48,383 bases of DNA from Candidatus Eremiobacteraceae bacterium (GTDB taxonomy: Bacteria; Vulcanimicrobiota; Vulcanimicrobiia; Eremiobacterales; Eremiobacteraceae), in contig DASTCX010000038.1 of assembly GCA_035710745.1 (NCBI GenBank), positions 1 to 48,383 of the forward strand, in the 5' to 3' direction. Below the pieces are notes generated by a model that saw only the letters and a program-made list of their open reading frames with translations, searched no databases and was not told where the DNA came from. Below, in pieces: positions 31,585 to 41,017 of this stretch. The translations under genes were made by a program, and so were the position numbers. Positions within the stretch are counted from its first letter, which is position 1. Each line of letters starts with the position of its first letter.

Positions 31585-33240
31585 TCAGATCTCGAGCTGC
31601 CAGGGATTCCAGAACGGGGTCACGGCCGTCGCCGGATAGTAGTTCTTGAGGTCGAGGTTGACGACGTCTTGCTGTTGCGCGAACGAGAGCATGATGATCG
31701 GGACGTCGTTCGCGAGTATCTCTTGTATGCGCCCGAAATCGGCGCGCCGCTCGTTCCGGTCGTACGTCGAGAGCTCGGCTCGCTCGAGCGCATCGAGCGA
31801 TGGGTTGCAGTAGCGGTAGACGTTCCAGCCGGCCGGCGGCCGCATGTCGCACATGAACTGCGTCGAGTCGTCCGGGTCGACGCCATTCACCCAGCCTTCG
31901 ATGACCGCGTCGAACTTGCCGGTCGCTTCGATCCCGCCGAATGAGGATGAAGAGTCGAGCACGTTTTCGCTGAAGTTGCGGATGACGACGTCGACGCCGA
32001 CGGCGCGCCAATCCGACTGGACGATGCGCTCGGTCGTCGCCGACCCCGCGATGCCGTCGCTGACGAGCACGATGCGAAGCGGGTGCCCGCCTTTCGATCG
32101 GATTCCATCCGGACCGACCTTCCAGCCGGCTGCGTCAAGCGTCGCGCGCGCCTTTGCGGGGTCGAACTCGTAATGTTTGACGCCCTCATCGCGAGCCCAC
32201 GAAGACGGCGCTTGATCCGTATCGGCGGACACGTTGACGCCGTTCGCGTCTTCGCTCACGATGGCGGCGCGATCGGTCGCGTACGCGAGCGCTTGGCGGA
32301 CCTGGCGGTCGGAGACGACGGGCGACGCCGTATTGAAACCGATGTCGAGGAAGTAGTTGAACTGATACAAGTAGATCGTCGTCCCCGGAATACCGTGGAG
32401 CTGCGGCTCTTGGTGACCGAACGCCCCATAGTAGAAGTCGATCTTGTGCGCTTTGAGATCGGCGAGGATCTTGTCACCGTCCGGCTGCCATTCGAAATCG
32501 ACTTCCTTGAGCTGCGGCAAGCCGCGCCAGTACGAGCGGTTGGCGACGAGCTTCACGTGCGAACCGTCGACAGAATCGACCCGGAACGGACCGGTGCCGA
32601 TCGGCGCGCGGTTGAACGGCGTATGGTCGATCGACTTGTACTTCGACAAGATGTGAGCGGGGAGTACCGCATACGCGGTGCTCGACATCGCGAAGAAGGT
32701 CGAGATGAACGGCGCGTACGGCCGGCGCAGATGGACGACGACCGTATACGGATCGGGTGTGTCGATCGACGTGATGAGATCGTAGCCCTGCCGCACCGGA
32801 ATGGCATTGTTGGGGTTCATGATCACGTGCCACGTGAACACGACGTCGCGTGCGTCGAACGCTTTGCCGTCCTGCCAAAGGACGCCGTGGCGCAGGTGAT
32901 ACACGATCGTCCGGCCGTCGCCGCTGATGCCGCCGTTGGCGAGCGTCGGCACCTCGGTGGCGAGCTCGGGGATCATCTGGCCGTCATCGCTCCAGTTGAA
33001 GAGATGCCCGGCCCAGAACATCGAGAGATCGGTATCGATCGATTCCTGGCCCAACAGCGGGTTGAGCGTGTCCGGCGTCGACGTCGTCTCGATTCGCAGC
33101 ACGCCCGGGACCGTCCATTGGTTGACCCGGTCGCCGATCGCGGCGAGCGCATCTGCGCGATTCCCGCATCCGCCGGCGGCGAGCGAAGCGACAAGCGTGA
33201 AGAACGCCAAGACCCTGCCGATGCTGCGCGAGGTGTTCAT
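31585..33240 (-). CDS. ABC transporter peptide-binding lipoprotein (SBP family 5), 551 aa
   Basis: A signal peptide with lipobox AGGC (near residue 25) predicts a lipoprotein. The family-5 binding fold is recognisable by LRIETTSTPDTLNPLLG, the GDGRTIVYHLRHGVLWQDGK segment, VFTWHVIMNP, and the late DDSTQFMCDMRP. Such proteins bind oligopeptides, nickel or other solutes for an ABC importer. No permease or ATPase gene is adjacent, so it is an orphan here. The ATG at 33238-33240 overlaps the stop of the GGDEF-EAL gene (ATGA), so the two are translationally coupled and may share a signal. Confidence 0.9.
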   Translation of the reverse strand: MNTSRSIGRVLAFFTLVASLAAGGCGNRADALAAIGDRVNQWTVPGVLRIETTSTPDTLNPLLGQESIDTDLSMFWAGHLFNWSDDGQMIPELATEVPTLANGGISGDGRTIVYHLRHGVLWQDGKAFDARDVVFTWHVIMNPNNAIPVRQGYDLITSIDTPDPYTVVVHLRRPYAPFISTFFAMSSTAYAVLPAHILSKYKSIDHTPFNRAPIGTGPFRVDSVDGSHVKLVANRSYWRGLPQLKEVDFEWQPDGDKILADLKAHKIDFYYGAFGHQEPQLHGIPGTTIYLYQFNYFLDIGFNTASPVVSDRQVRQALAYATDRAAIVSEDANGVNVSADTDQAPSSWARDEGVKHYEFDPAKARATLDAAGWKVGPDGIRSKGGHPLRIVLVSDGIAGSATTERIVQSDWRAVGVDVVIRNFSENVLDSSSSFGGIEATGKFDAVIEGWVNGVDPDDSTQFMCDMRPPAGWNVYRYCNPSLDALERAELSTYDRNERRADFGRIQEILANDVPIIMLSFAQQQDVVNLDLKNYYPATAVTPFWNPWQLEI

Positions 33241-35609
33241 GCCGGCTCCTCATGGTTCTCGCGCATCGTGTGCGTTTCGAGCAGTTCGATGCACGCTTCG
33301 GGCGGCAGCGGCTGGCCGAAGTGATAGCCCTGACCCTCATCGCATCCGAGCCGCAGGAGCTGCGCGAGCTGCGCGGGCGTTTCGACGCCTTCGGCGATGA
33401 CGTGCATCCCGAGGCTGCGGGCTAGGGCGACGATCGCGGCCGCGATCGCTTCGTCGTAGCGGTCGGTCGTGATGTCGCGGACGAAGGTCCGATCGATCTT
33501 GAGGCTGTCGATCGGGAAGTTCTTGAGGTAGCCGAGCGAGCTGTACCCGGTGCCGAAGTCGTCGATCGAGATCCCCACGCCCATCTCGCGCAGGTTGCGC
33601 AGCGTCAACACGCTGCCGGGGATGTCGCTCATGAGGAGCGTTTCCGTCAGCTCGATCTCAAGCGCGCTCGGCGTGATTCCCGTCTCCTCGATGACGCGCT
33701 CGATGATAGATTCGAGCTGCCGCGTCTGGATCTGACGCGCCGAGATGTTCACCGTGACGCGCTGGACGTCGTAGCCTTGGTCGATCCACGACTTCTGCTG
33801 CGCACATGCGGTCCGCAGCACCCACTCGCCCAGCTGGACGATGATGCCGCTCTCTTCGGCGACCGGGATGAACTCTTCGGGCAGGACCAGACCGAGCTCG
33901 GGGTGATGCCAGCGCAGCAGCGCCTCGAACCCGAGCAGCTTGCGCGAGCGCAATCCGACGAGCGGCTGGTAGTGCAGGCGGAACTCGCCGCGCTCGAGAC
34001 CACGTCGCATATCGGCTTCGAGCGCCATGCGGCGCGACGCCGACTCGACGATGTCGACCGTGAAGTACTGGATGTTGTTGCGGCCGTTGCCTTTCGCGAG
34101 GTAAAGGGCGGCGTCGGCATTCTTGATGAGCGTGTCGACGTCGTTGCCATCCTGCGGGAAGACGCTGACGCCGACGCTCGACGTGCAGAACACCTCTTCG
34201 CCTTCGAGCTCGAACGGCTTCTCGAACGCGCTGTGGACGTTCGAAGCGATGGCGAGCAAGTCGCTCGGACTCGCGACGTCACCGGCGACGATGATGAACT
34301 CGTCGCCGCCCGAGCGGGCGACGGTGTCGGTTGCGCGGACGACGCCGCGAAGCCGCTCTGCTACTTTGCGCAGCAGCTGATCGCCGTACGTGTGCCCGCG
34401 CGTGTCGTTGACGTTCTTGAAACGGTCGAGGTCGAGGAAGAGGACCGCGACGAATCCGCCATGTCGCTGCGCGTACGCCATCGAGTGTTCGAGGCGTTCG
34501 TTGAGCATCGTCCGGTTCGGCAATCCGGTGAGCGCATCGTGGTGGGCGAGATACGCGAGCCGCGCCTCCGCGAGCTTGCGCTCGGTGACGTCGACGATCG
34601 TGCCGATGATGCGCGTCGGGTTTCCGTCGGCGTCGGTCGAGAACTCGGCTTGCTCTTGGACGTGGCGCACGTCGCCCGATGCGGTGACGATACGGTGGTC
34701 GATGCGATACGGTTGGCCGCTCTGCTCGAAGACGCCGACCGCTTCACGAAGTTTCGGAGCGTCCTCGGCGTGGTCGAAGCGGCGGATGTCGTCCTCCGGC
34801 GCGGACGAGAGCGGCACGTCGAAGATGCGGTAGAGCTCCGCCGACCAGGTCGTCTTACCGCTCTTGAGGTCCTTGGCCCAATTGCCGACCCCGGCCAGCC
34901 GCTGCGCGCTGACGAGCGTCTTGTTCGCCTCGGTGATCTCTGCCATGAAATACTGCTCGACGCGACGGCTCGATCGCCGGATGCTCATGATCGTCAAGCC
35001 GAAGAAGACGGTGAGCAGCGCGATCTCGACGATCGCCGTGAGGATCCGAAGCCGGGCATCGTGCACCGATTGCGCTACTTTTGCGTCAAGGAGATTGTTG
35101 AGCGACGTGACGTCGTCGCCGAGGGTCGTGAGGAGCAGCTCGCCGGTGCGCTGGCGATCCTGAGCTGCGGCGCCGGTCGGGTTTGCGACGAGCCTCGATG
35201 CGACCGTCGTCATCCATTGGCCATGGATGCGCTTGATGTCGTTGAGGTATTGTCCGGAGCCGGGGACGTCGACCGCCCACATGTAGCGCTGAAGGCGCGC
35301 GAACTGGCGGTCGTACTGCTGGTGCGCCGTCGTGAACGACGGCAGGTACTGCGCGTCTTTCGTGCTCGTATAGCCGCGAAGCGCCGACTCTTCACGGAAG
35401 AGCGATTCGAGCACTTGCCACGTGATCTGACGGGCGACGTAGAACTGCTGCGAACGGGCGAAGGCGCTCGATATACCTAGATAATTGTAGGCCGCGACCG
35501 CGGCGGCGAGCACGATGAGCAACGCGACGACCGCGCCGCGACGGCGTGGATTAGTCGCGGACGATAGGTAATCGAGCGTGCGCTGCATCCAGGGTGCTGC
35601 TGGGGTCAC
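33237..35609 (-). CDS. Membrane CHASE3-like-PAS-GGDEF-EAL protein, 790 aa
   Basis: Two membrane helices (about 25-45 and 190-212) enclose a helical extracytoplasmic domain of the CHASE3 type (EESALRGYTSTKD). A PAS domain (about 240-345), a GGDEF domain (signature SGGDEF near residue 432, intact) and an EAL domain (EALLRW near 560, DDFGTGYSSLGYL, intact) follow. Both c-di-GMP synthesis and breakdown are possible; usually one dominates. The start is the GTG at 35609 or the ATG at 35588; neither has a clear ribosome-binding site. It is coupled by a 4-nt overlap to the peptide-binding lipoprotein, which could deliver a ligand signal to the extracytoplasmic domain (inference). Confidence 0.92.
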   Translation of the reverse strand: MTPAAPWMQRTLDYLSSATNPRRRGAVVALLIVLAAAVAAYNYLGISSAFARSQQFYVARQITWQVLESLFREESALRGYTSTKDAQYLPSFTTAHQQYDRQFARLQRYMWAVDVPGSGQYLNDIKRIHGQWMTTVASRLVANPTGAAAQDRQRTGELLLTTLGDDVTSLNNLLDAKVAQSVHDARLRILTAIVEIALLTVFFGLTIMSIRRSSRRVEQYFMAEITEANKTLVSAQRLAGVGNWAKDLKSGKTTWSAELYRIFDVPLSSAPEDDIRRFDHAEDAPKLREAVGVFEQSGQPYRIDHRIVTASGDVRHVQEQAEFSTDADGNPTRIIGTIVDVTERKLAEARLAYLAHHDALTGLPNRTMLNERLEHSMAYAQRHGGFVAVLFLDLDRFKNVNDTRGHTYGDQLLRKVAERLRGVVRATDTVARSGGDEFIIVAGDVASPSDLLAIASNVHSAFEKPFELEGEEVFCTSSVGVSVFPQDGNDVDTLIKNADAALYLAKGNGRNNIQYFTVDIVESASRRMALEADMRRGLERGEFRLHYQPLVGLRSRKLLGFEALLRWHHPELGLVLPEEFIPVAEESGIIVQLGEWVLRTACAQQKSWIDQGYDVQRVTVNISARQIQTRQLESIIERVIEETGITPSALEIELTETLLMSDIPGSVLTLRNLREMGVGISIDDFGTGYSSLGYLKNFPIDSLKIDRTFVRDITTDRYDEAIAAAIVALARSLGMHVIAEGVETPAQLAQLLRLGCDEGQGYHFGQPLPPEACIELLETHTMRENHEEPA

Positions 35610-35699
35610 GCTCGTGAGACAGGGATTTGAGCTCGCGCGTGACGACTGTCGCCGTCTCTATCGGCATCTGCCCCGAGCGTGACGCCAATCACACGAAAA

Positions 35700-35719
35700 G
35701 GCGCCGGTCACCCAGCGCC
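35700..35719. terminator. Strong bidirectional terminator after sigH
   Basis: GGCGC (35700-35704) pairs with GCGCC (35715-35719). On the minus strand the stem is followed by TTTTCG, ending the long housekeeping run; on the plus strand by TTTCCCTTTTT. Confidence 0.7.
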
Positions 35720-35752
35720 TTTCCCTTTTTCAGCGGTTGGTGTTTCCAACCC

Positions 35753-36400
35753 CTAGTACAGGTCGACTTCGCTCAGATTCTTCTCGATCTTCCGCTTGAC
35801 GCGCTGGAGCGCGTTGTCGATCGACTTCACGTGGCGGTTCAGGTCGCGAGCCATCTCTTGATAGGACTTGCCTTCGAGATAGCTCAGCAGCACCTGCGAC
35901 TCGAGGTCGCTCAGGTTCTCCTGGATCCGTTCCTTGATGTCTTCCGACACTTCTTGCGTGATGACGAGTTCTTCCGGATCAGACATCTTCGCGCTCGCCA
36001 TGACGTCGAGGAGCGTTCGTTCGCTGTCCTCGTCGTAGATCGGCTTGTTGAGCGAGATGTACTGGTTGAGCGGGATGTGCTTCTGCCGGGTCGCCGTCTT
36101 GATGGCGGTGATGATCTGGCGCGTGATGCACAGCTCCGCGAAGGCGCGGAACGACGAGAGTTTATCGGCCCGGAAGTCACGGACGGCCTTGTAAAGGCCG
36201 ATCATGCCTTCCTGGATGATGTCCTCGCGATCTGCACCGATGAGGAAGTAGCTCTTCGCTTTGATGCGGACGAAGTTCTTATATTTGTTGAGCAGGAACT
36301 CCATGGCGAGGTTGTCGCCACATTTCGCTGCATTTACGAGTTCTTCGTCGGCTCGCTCGCTGTAGTCCAGGGTTTCTTCTGTCGGGTGAAGTGCCCCCAA
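35753..36400 (-). CDS. sigH: Sigma factor of the SigH (Spo0H) type, 215 aa
   Basis: A short sigma-70 protein with region 2 (FLLNKYKNFVRIKAKSYFLI, then GADREDIIQEGMIGLYKA) and region 4.2 (GKSYQEMARDLNRHVKSIDN). The match to the Firmicutes SigH family is close in both length (218 aa in Bacillus subtilis) and motif wording. In Firmicutes SigH drives the transition to stationary phase and sporulation; here the regulon is unknown. The start is TTG at 36398-36400, with AGGGGGT about 9 nt upstream. It follows rlmB by 82 nt, the same neighbourhood as in Firmicutes, but without rae1/yacP in between. Confidence 0.9.
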   Translation of the reverse strand: MGALHPTEETLDYSERADEELVNAAKCGDNLAMEFLLNKYKNFVRIKAKSYFLIGADREDIIQEGMIGLYKAVRDFRADKLSSFRAFAELCITRQIITAIKTATRQKHIPLNQYISLNKPIYDEDSERTLLDVMASAKMSDPEELVITQEVSEDIKERIQENLSDLESQVLLSYLEGKSYQEMARDLNRHVKSIDNALQRVKRKIEKNLSEVDLY

Positions 36401-36482
36401 GTATCTCTTACCCCCTGATATTTGCTCGGCTTTCGTCGCCGAAGCAGCCCTCGTACGATTATAGGGTTCGTCGCTCGGTTCG

Positions 36483-37286
36483 TCAAGCGACCGGCGTTTG
36501 TGCCCTTTGTCGCACCGCTTCGAAAAGCGCTATTGCGGCGGCCGAGGAGGCGTTCAATGACTTGACTTTGCCACGCAAAGGGATTTGGGCCAGCCGATCG
36601 CATTTCTCGCCGACTACGCGCGATAGGCCTTTTCCTTCTGCTCCGACCGCGATAACACAGCGTCCACGCATGTCCATTTGAGTATACGCAGCCGCGCCGG
36701 CTTCGGTCGACAGGCCGTAGACCCAGCACCCGTCGGCCTTCAGGTCTTCAATCGCACGGACCAGATTCGGGACACTGGCGACCCGCATGTGTGATGCTGC
36801 GCCTGCGGCCGCCCGGCGAGCAGCAGGGGTGACGCCGGCTGCCCGGCGGTCGGGAATGACCACGGCGGTCGCTCCCGCCCCTTCGGCGTTTCGCAGGACG
36901 GCACCGAGATTTTGGGGATCTTCGATGTGGTCGAGGACGACGACGAGCGCGTCCGGGGTCGATTTGACCTTCGCTCTGACTTCATCCCAACGCGCATAGA
37001 CATAGCGTTTCACGACGGCAGCGACGTGTTGGTGCCGCTCGGTTCCGAAGCGCCGAAATGCTTCTTCGCCTTCTATCTGCACCGCAACGCCCGCCAACTT
37101 CGCGGACCGCACGATGGCTTGCACCGCCGGATCGCCGGTGCGCGCTTTGCCGATGATGACTTTATCGATGCGTTCGCCGGCCGCAAGTGCCTCGGCGACT
37201 GCGTGGACGCCGGCTATCGCTTCTCCCAAAGAGCCGTTGGAGCGGTCGACCTTTATGGTCGACCGCGGCGCGTTACGTCGACCCAT
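36483..37286 (-). CDS. rlmB: 23S rRNA 2'-O-ribose methyltransferase RlmB (SpoU/TrmH family), 267 aa
   Basis: It methylates G2251 (E. coli numbering) of 23S rRNA. The N-terminal substrate-binding domain (about 22-95) begins EAIAGVHAVAEAL. The SPOUT domain has all three family motifs: LDHIEDPQNLGAVLRNAEG, VAVGAEGKGLS and IPLRGKVKSLNASSAAAIAL, which form the trefoil knot. The first about 20 residues before EAIAG are unusual: residues 7-15 are encoded by a palindromic intergenic repeat, so the N-terminal extension was probably added when the repeat landed there. The ATG at 37286 overlaps cysS by 14 nt; a TTG at residue 20 could be the older start. Confidence 0.93.
   Translation of the reverse strand: MGRRNAPRSTIKVDRSNGSLGEAIAGVHAVAEALAAGERIDKVIIGKARTGDPAVQAIVRSAKLAGVAVQIEGEEAFRRFGTERHQHVAAVVKRYVYARWDEVRAKVKSTPDALVVVLDHIEDPQNLGAVLRNAEGAGATAVVIPDRRAAGVTPAARRAAAGAASHMRVASVPNLVRAIEDLKADGCWVYGLSTEAGAAAYTQMDMRGRCVIAVGAEGKGLSRVVGEKCDRLAQIPLRGKVKSLNASSAAAIALFEAVRQRAQTPVA
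37242..37266. repeat. Palindromic repeat inside the 5' coding region of rlmB
   Basis: GCGGTCGACC-TTTAT-GGTCGACCGC, a perfect 10-bp stem of the same family as the intergenic copies. Here it falls within codons 7-15 of the annotated rlmB frame, just downstream of the cysS stop. Confidence 0.85.
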
Positions 37287-38739
37287 CCAACGACCACTCG
37301 GTGCCCGCCTTGCCGTCCTTGATCGACACGCCCGCTTTCGTCAGCTCCGCTCTCAGCTCGTCCGACTTCTTGAAGTCTTTCGCGGCTCTCGCTTGATCGC
37401 GTAGCGCGATGACGGCGTCGATCAACTCAGCATCCGTCACCGACGAGGCGCCATCGCTGACAATGGCCGTGAGCAGCTCGCGTGCTTCCCCCGATAACCC
37501 CTTATCGGCGCGCGACCTCATGACGGCCGGAAGGCCGAGTGCACGAAGGCACCGCTCGGCCAGAGCCGCCGCCGCGGCCGGCGACCCTTCGCCGCGCATC
37601 GCGGCCGCGCGTTCGTCGCGGATGCGCCTGACGAGCCAGCCGAGGGCGCCGGCCGTGTTAAGGTCATCGTCGAGGAAGGCGTCGAACTCATCTGTCGCAA
37701 GGTCGGGAAGCAGTCCAGATCCATCTCGACCGAGCGCGGTCGTCGATGCGGCGGTTCTGAGCGCATCGACGTTGTCATAGAGCCGTCGTAATCCCTCGGT
37801 CGCCGCACCGATCGCCTCTTCGGTGAAGTTCGTCGGCTTGCGATACCCGGTCTGCAAGAACAAGAAGCGGATCGCAGCCGGTTCGTATTTCTCGAGCATG
37901 TCGGTGAGCGGCGTGAAGTTGCCGAGCGACTTGCTCATCTTCTGCCCGTCGACCATCATAAGACCGGCATGCATCCAGTAGCGGGCCATCGGATGTTTTC
38001 CCGTGACCGATTCGGTCTGCGCGACCTCGTTCTCGTGGTGCGGGAAGATGAGATCGGTCGCGCCGCCGTGGATGTCGAACTGATCGCCGAGATAACGGCG
38101 CGCCATCACCGAGCACTCGATATGCCAGCCCGGCCGGCCCGGACCCCATTGGCTTGGCCACGACGGCTCGCCCGGCTTTGCTTTTTTCCAGAGGGCGAAG
38201 TCCATCGGGTCGCGCTTATCCTCGCGTTTGGCGACGCGCGCGCCCGCTCGCAGCTCTTCGAGGTCGCGGTTGCTCAACTCGGAATAGCGCGGGAAGGATT
38301 GGACCGAGAAATAGACGCCGTCACCCGTCTCGTATGCGTCGTCGCGCGCGACGAGCGCCGCGATGATATCGACGATGTCCGCCATCTCGCGCGTCGCGTA
38401 CGGCTCGACGTCCGGCGGCTCGATCCCGAGGATCTCGGCGCACTTCTTATACTCGCCGTAGTAGCGATCGACGATCTGTTGCCACGGCACGTTCTCGGCC
38501 GCCGCGCGCTCGATGATCTTGTCCTCTATGTCCGTGACGTTCTGGACATACGTCACCTTGTAGCCGCGATTGCGCAGATGGCGGCGCAGCACGTCGAACG
38601 TGAGGAAGGTACGTGCGTGGCCGAGATGCGGGTGGAAGCTCGGCGTCATGCCGCAGACGTAGATACCGGCCGAGCCGCTCGTGCGCGGCTCGAAAGGTTC
38701 GACGCTCCTCGTCAGGCTGTTATAGAGCCGAAGTGCCAT
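37273..38739 (-). CDS. cysS: Cysteinyl-tRNA synthetase, 488 aa
   Basis: Class I synthetase charging tRNA-Cys. It has the HIGH-type motif HPHLGHA, the zinc ligands (C in [22 protein letters not shown]) and KMSKS in [12 protein letters not shown]. Length is normal. The ATG at 38737-38739 ([10 protein letters not shown]) has GAAGGGC upstream; the open frame goes 13 codons further but lacks a signal. It overlaps cysE upstream by 20 nt and rlmB downstream by 14 nt, so the three are co-translated. Confidence 0.96.
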   Translation of the reverse strand: MALRLYNSLTRSVEPFEPRTSGSAGIYVCGMTPSFHPHLGHARTFLTFDVLRRHLRNRGYKVTYVQNVTDIEDKIIERAAAENVPWQQIVDRYYGEYKKCAEILGIEPPDVEPYATREMADIVDIIAALVARDDAYETGDGVYFSVQSFPRYSELSNRDLEELRAGARVAKREDKRDPMDFALWKKAKPGEPSWPSQWGPGRPGWHIECSVMARRYLGDQFDIHGGATDLIFPHHENEVAQTESVTGKHPMARYWMHAGLMMVDGQKMSKSLGNFTPLTDMLEKYEPAAIRFLFLQTGYRKPTNFTEEAIGAATEGLRRLYDNVDALRTAASTTALGRDGSGLLPDLATDEFDAFLDDDLNTAGALGWLVRRIRDERAAAMRGEGSPAAAAALAERCLRALGLPAVMRSRADKGLSGEARELLTAIVSDGASSVTDAELIDAVIALRDQARAAKDFKKSDELRAELTKAGVSIKDGKAGTEWSLDGST

Positions 38740-39394
38740 GCTGCCCTTCGGTGGTACGGATCCGCGCCTCGAGCGCATCGATCCGCGCGGTGAGCGCCGC
38801 GATGTCTTCGACCTCCGGATCCGGCATGTCGACTTGCGGTATGATCGGTTCCGCGACTCGTTTTCCGTCTTGCATGACGACGCGGCCGGGCACGCCGACG
38901 ACGGTCGAATCCGAAGCGACCGATTTCACGACGACCGCGCCTGCGGCGATCTTCGAGCGCGCGCCGATGACGATCGCGCCGATGATCTTCGCCCCCGCAC
39001 CGCAGACGACTCCGTCTTCAAGCGTCGGATGACGCTTGCCGCGCTGCAAGCTCGTGCCGCCGAGCGTCACGCCTTGGTAGAGCGTGCAATCGCGTCCGAT
39101 CTCAGCGGTTTCGCCGATGACGACGCCCATGCCGTGATCGATGAAGAGACCCGACGCGATCTCGGCGCCCGGATGGATCTCGATGCCGGTGAAAAACCGC
39201 GTCCACTGCGACATGACGCGAGGCAGTACGGGAACGCCTAAACGGTAGAGCGGATGCGTCAAGCGGTGCCAGAAGATCGCGTGGAAACCGGAATAGCACA
39301 GGAGCACTTCCAGCCAGTTGCGCGCGGCCGGGTCGCGTTCGAAACAAGCGCGCCAGTCGCGGCGGATGCACTGGAAGAACGATTCGTGACGCAT
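38720..39394 (-). CDS. cysE: Serine O-acetyltransferase, 224 aa
   Basis: It makes O-acetylserine from serine and acetyl-CoA for cysteine synthesis. The N-terminal helical region ([18 protein letters not shown]) is followed by hexapeptide repeats with the catalytic [19 protein letters not shown] and [20 protein letters not shown]. It is of the shorter, bacillus/plant-like type. Adjacency with cysS links cysteine synthesis to its charging, the same pair as in Firmicutes. Confidence 0.95.
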   Translation of the reverse strand: MRHESFFQCIRRDWRACFERDPAARNWLEVLLCYSGFHAIFWHRLTHPLYRLGVPVLPRVMSQWTRFFTGIEIHPGAEIASGLFIDHGMGVVIGETAEIGRDCTLYQGVTLGGTSLQRGKRHPTLEDGVVCGAGAKIIGAIVIGARSKIAAGAVVVKSVASDSTVVGVPGRVVMQDGKRVAEPIIPQVDMPDPEVEDIAALTARIDALEARIRTTEGQHGTSAL

Positions 39395-39406
39395 GGAAGT
39401 CCTGCT

Positions 39407-39535
39407 CTAAGGTGACGGGTGAAACGCGTGATGGGCGGCTGGAGCCGCGATCAACAACAGCAGCAGGACGAGCAGACGCAGCAGCAACCGGGGCAGAACA
39501 TCCGAAGGAGGCGCGTCACCATTGTCATCACGCAC
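39407..39535 (-). CDS. Possible small hydrophobic protein, 42 aa
   Basis: Open frame in the gap between gltX and cysE. A GTG start reads VRDDNGDAPP, followed by a leucine run (RLLLRLLVLLLLLI) long enough to span the membrane and a His/Pro tail. There is no Shine-Dalgarno, and another frame gives a cysteine-rich peptide over the same bases, so this may be chance. Otherwise the 159-base gap holds no other feature I can support. Confidence 0.25.
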   Translation of the reverse strand: MRDDNGDAPPSDVLPRLLLRLLVLLLLLIAAPAAHHAFHPSP

Positions 39536-39553
39536 GCTAGTTTGGTGCGAGGT

Positions 39554-41017
39554 TCACGAATCCTGCGACAGCGCGGAGGTGATGCGCGACGCGACGCGTG
39601 CGGGGCCGAGCAGCGGCAAGAGCAACGGCAGCTCGATGCCATGTTCCATCCCCGTCACCGCAAGTCGTATGGGCTGGAAAAGCGCCTTGCCTTTGACGCC
39701 GTGACGACGGCCCAATTCGTTGAGCCTTTCTCTTGACGTCGCATTCTCGAACCCGTCGGCGTTCGAACGGCGCGCGACCTCGGCAAGTTCGGCCACGAGC
39801 GATCGCGCCGATCCTTCCTTGAGCACGTCGCGCGCCGCATCGCCGAGCGTGACGTCGTCGCGCAGCAGTTCCTCGACCGCGGGTGCGACGTCGCTGAGGA
39901 TCTCGACGTGATCGCCGATCGCGGCCGCGAGCCGTTTTCGCCACCTCGCGTCGCCAAGCTCGGGCGCTTGCACGACGCGCGGATCGCGAGCGGCCCACTC
40001 GATGAAGAGGGCCGCCCGTTCCTCGAGCGGCAGCGCGCGCACGTAGTGCGCGTTGAACCAGCGCAGTTTCGCGTGATCGAAGACGGCCGGGCTTTTGCTC
40101 ACGCGCTCGATCGAAAATGCGCGCGCGAGCTCGTCAAGCGTGAAGAACTCGCGATCGTCTCCTGGCGACCAACCGAGGAGCGCCAGATAGTTGACGAGCG
40201 CCGGCGCCACGAAACCCTGTTCCCGGTACTCGCTCAGAGCGGTCGCGCCGTGCCGCTTCGACAGTTTCTGATGGTCGGGCGCGAGGATCATCGAGACGTG
40301 CGCGAAGAGCGGCAGCGGAAGTCCGAGTGCCTCGTAGAGGCTCACCTGCCGCGGCGTGTTCGGCAGATGTTCGTCGCCTCGGATCACGTGCGTGATCGCC
40401 ATCTCGCTGTCGTCGATGACCGCGGCGAAGTTGTAGGCGGCATTGCCGTCGGACTTGACGATGACGAAATCGCCGATCGAGCCGGCGGGGAAGTGGACCG
40501 AGCCGCGCACGAGATCTTCGACGTAGACGTCGCGCTCGGGCATCTGGAAGCGGATCGCCGGTTTACGGCCTTCGCTTTCGAACGCGCTGCGCTGCGCGTG
40601 CGTCAGCTCGCGGCAGCGGCCGGAATACTTCGGCGCGAGGCCGCGCGCCTCGGCGGCCGCACGGTCTGCCTCGAGTTCTTCCGGGGTGCAGTAGCACGGA
40701 TACGCGGCTTCGATTTCCAGCAGGCGTGCCGCAGCGAGACCGTAGCGATCGCGCCGCTCGGTCTGGCGATACGGCCCGTACGGCCCGCCGCGATCGACGC
40801 CCTCATCCCAATCGAGGCCGAGCCAGCGCAGATCGTCTTCGATGACCCGCTCCGACTCGATCGACGAGCGGGTGAGATCGGTGTCTTCCGATCGCAGCAC
40901 GAGCGTGCCGCTGCGTCCACGCGCGAACAGATAGTTGAAGAGCGCCGTGCGTGCGCCGCCGACGTGGAGCGAGCCCGTCGGAGCAGGGGCGAAGCGGACG
41001 CGGACGAGGGCGCTCAC
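39554..41017 (-). CDS. gltX: Glutamyl-tRNA synthetase (possibly non-discriminating), 487 aa
   Basis: Class I synthetase. The HIGH region is FAPAPTGSLHVGGARTALFN and the KMSKS region is KLSKRHGATAL. The anticodon-binding domain follows. The zinc-type CYC...C residues (YPCYCTPEEL, SGRCREL) are present. GTG at 41015-41017 overlaps the ispF stop as GTGA, which fixes the start. Whether it also charges tRNA-Gln needs the gatCAB status, which is not visible here. Confidence 0.95.
   Translation of the reverse strand: MSALVRVRFAPAPTGSLHVGGARTALFNYLFARGRSGTLVLRSEDTDLTRSSIESERVIEDDLRWLGLDWDEGVDRGGPYGPYRQTERRDRYGLAAARLLEIEAAYPCYCTPEELEADRAAAEARGLAPKYSGRCRELTHAQRSAFESEGRKPAIRFQMPERDVYVEDLVRGSVHFPAGSIGDFVIVKSDGNAAYNFAAVIDDSEMAITHVIRGDEHLPNTPRQVSLYEALGLPLPLFAHVSMILAPDHQKLSKRHGATALSEYREQGFVAPALVNYLALLGWSPGDDREFFTLDELARAFSIERVSKSPAVFDHAKLRWFNAHYVRALPLEERAALFIEWAARDPRVVQAPELGDARWRKRLAAAIGDHVEILSDVAPAVEELLRDDVTLGDAARDVLKEGSARSLVAELAEVARRSNADGFENATSRERLNELGRRHGVKGKALFQPIRLAVTGMEHGIELPLLLPLLGPARVASRITSALSQDS

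Noticed and set aside
33777-35480. 567-aa plus-strand open frame
   Set aside because: Antisense to the GGDEF-EAL gene, whose motifs are complete; no motif in the plus frame.
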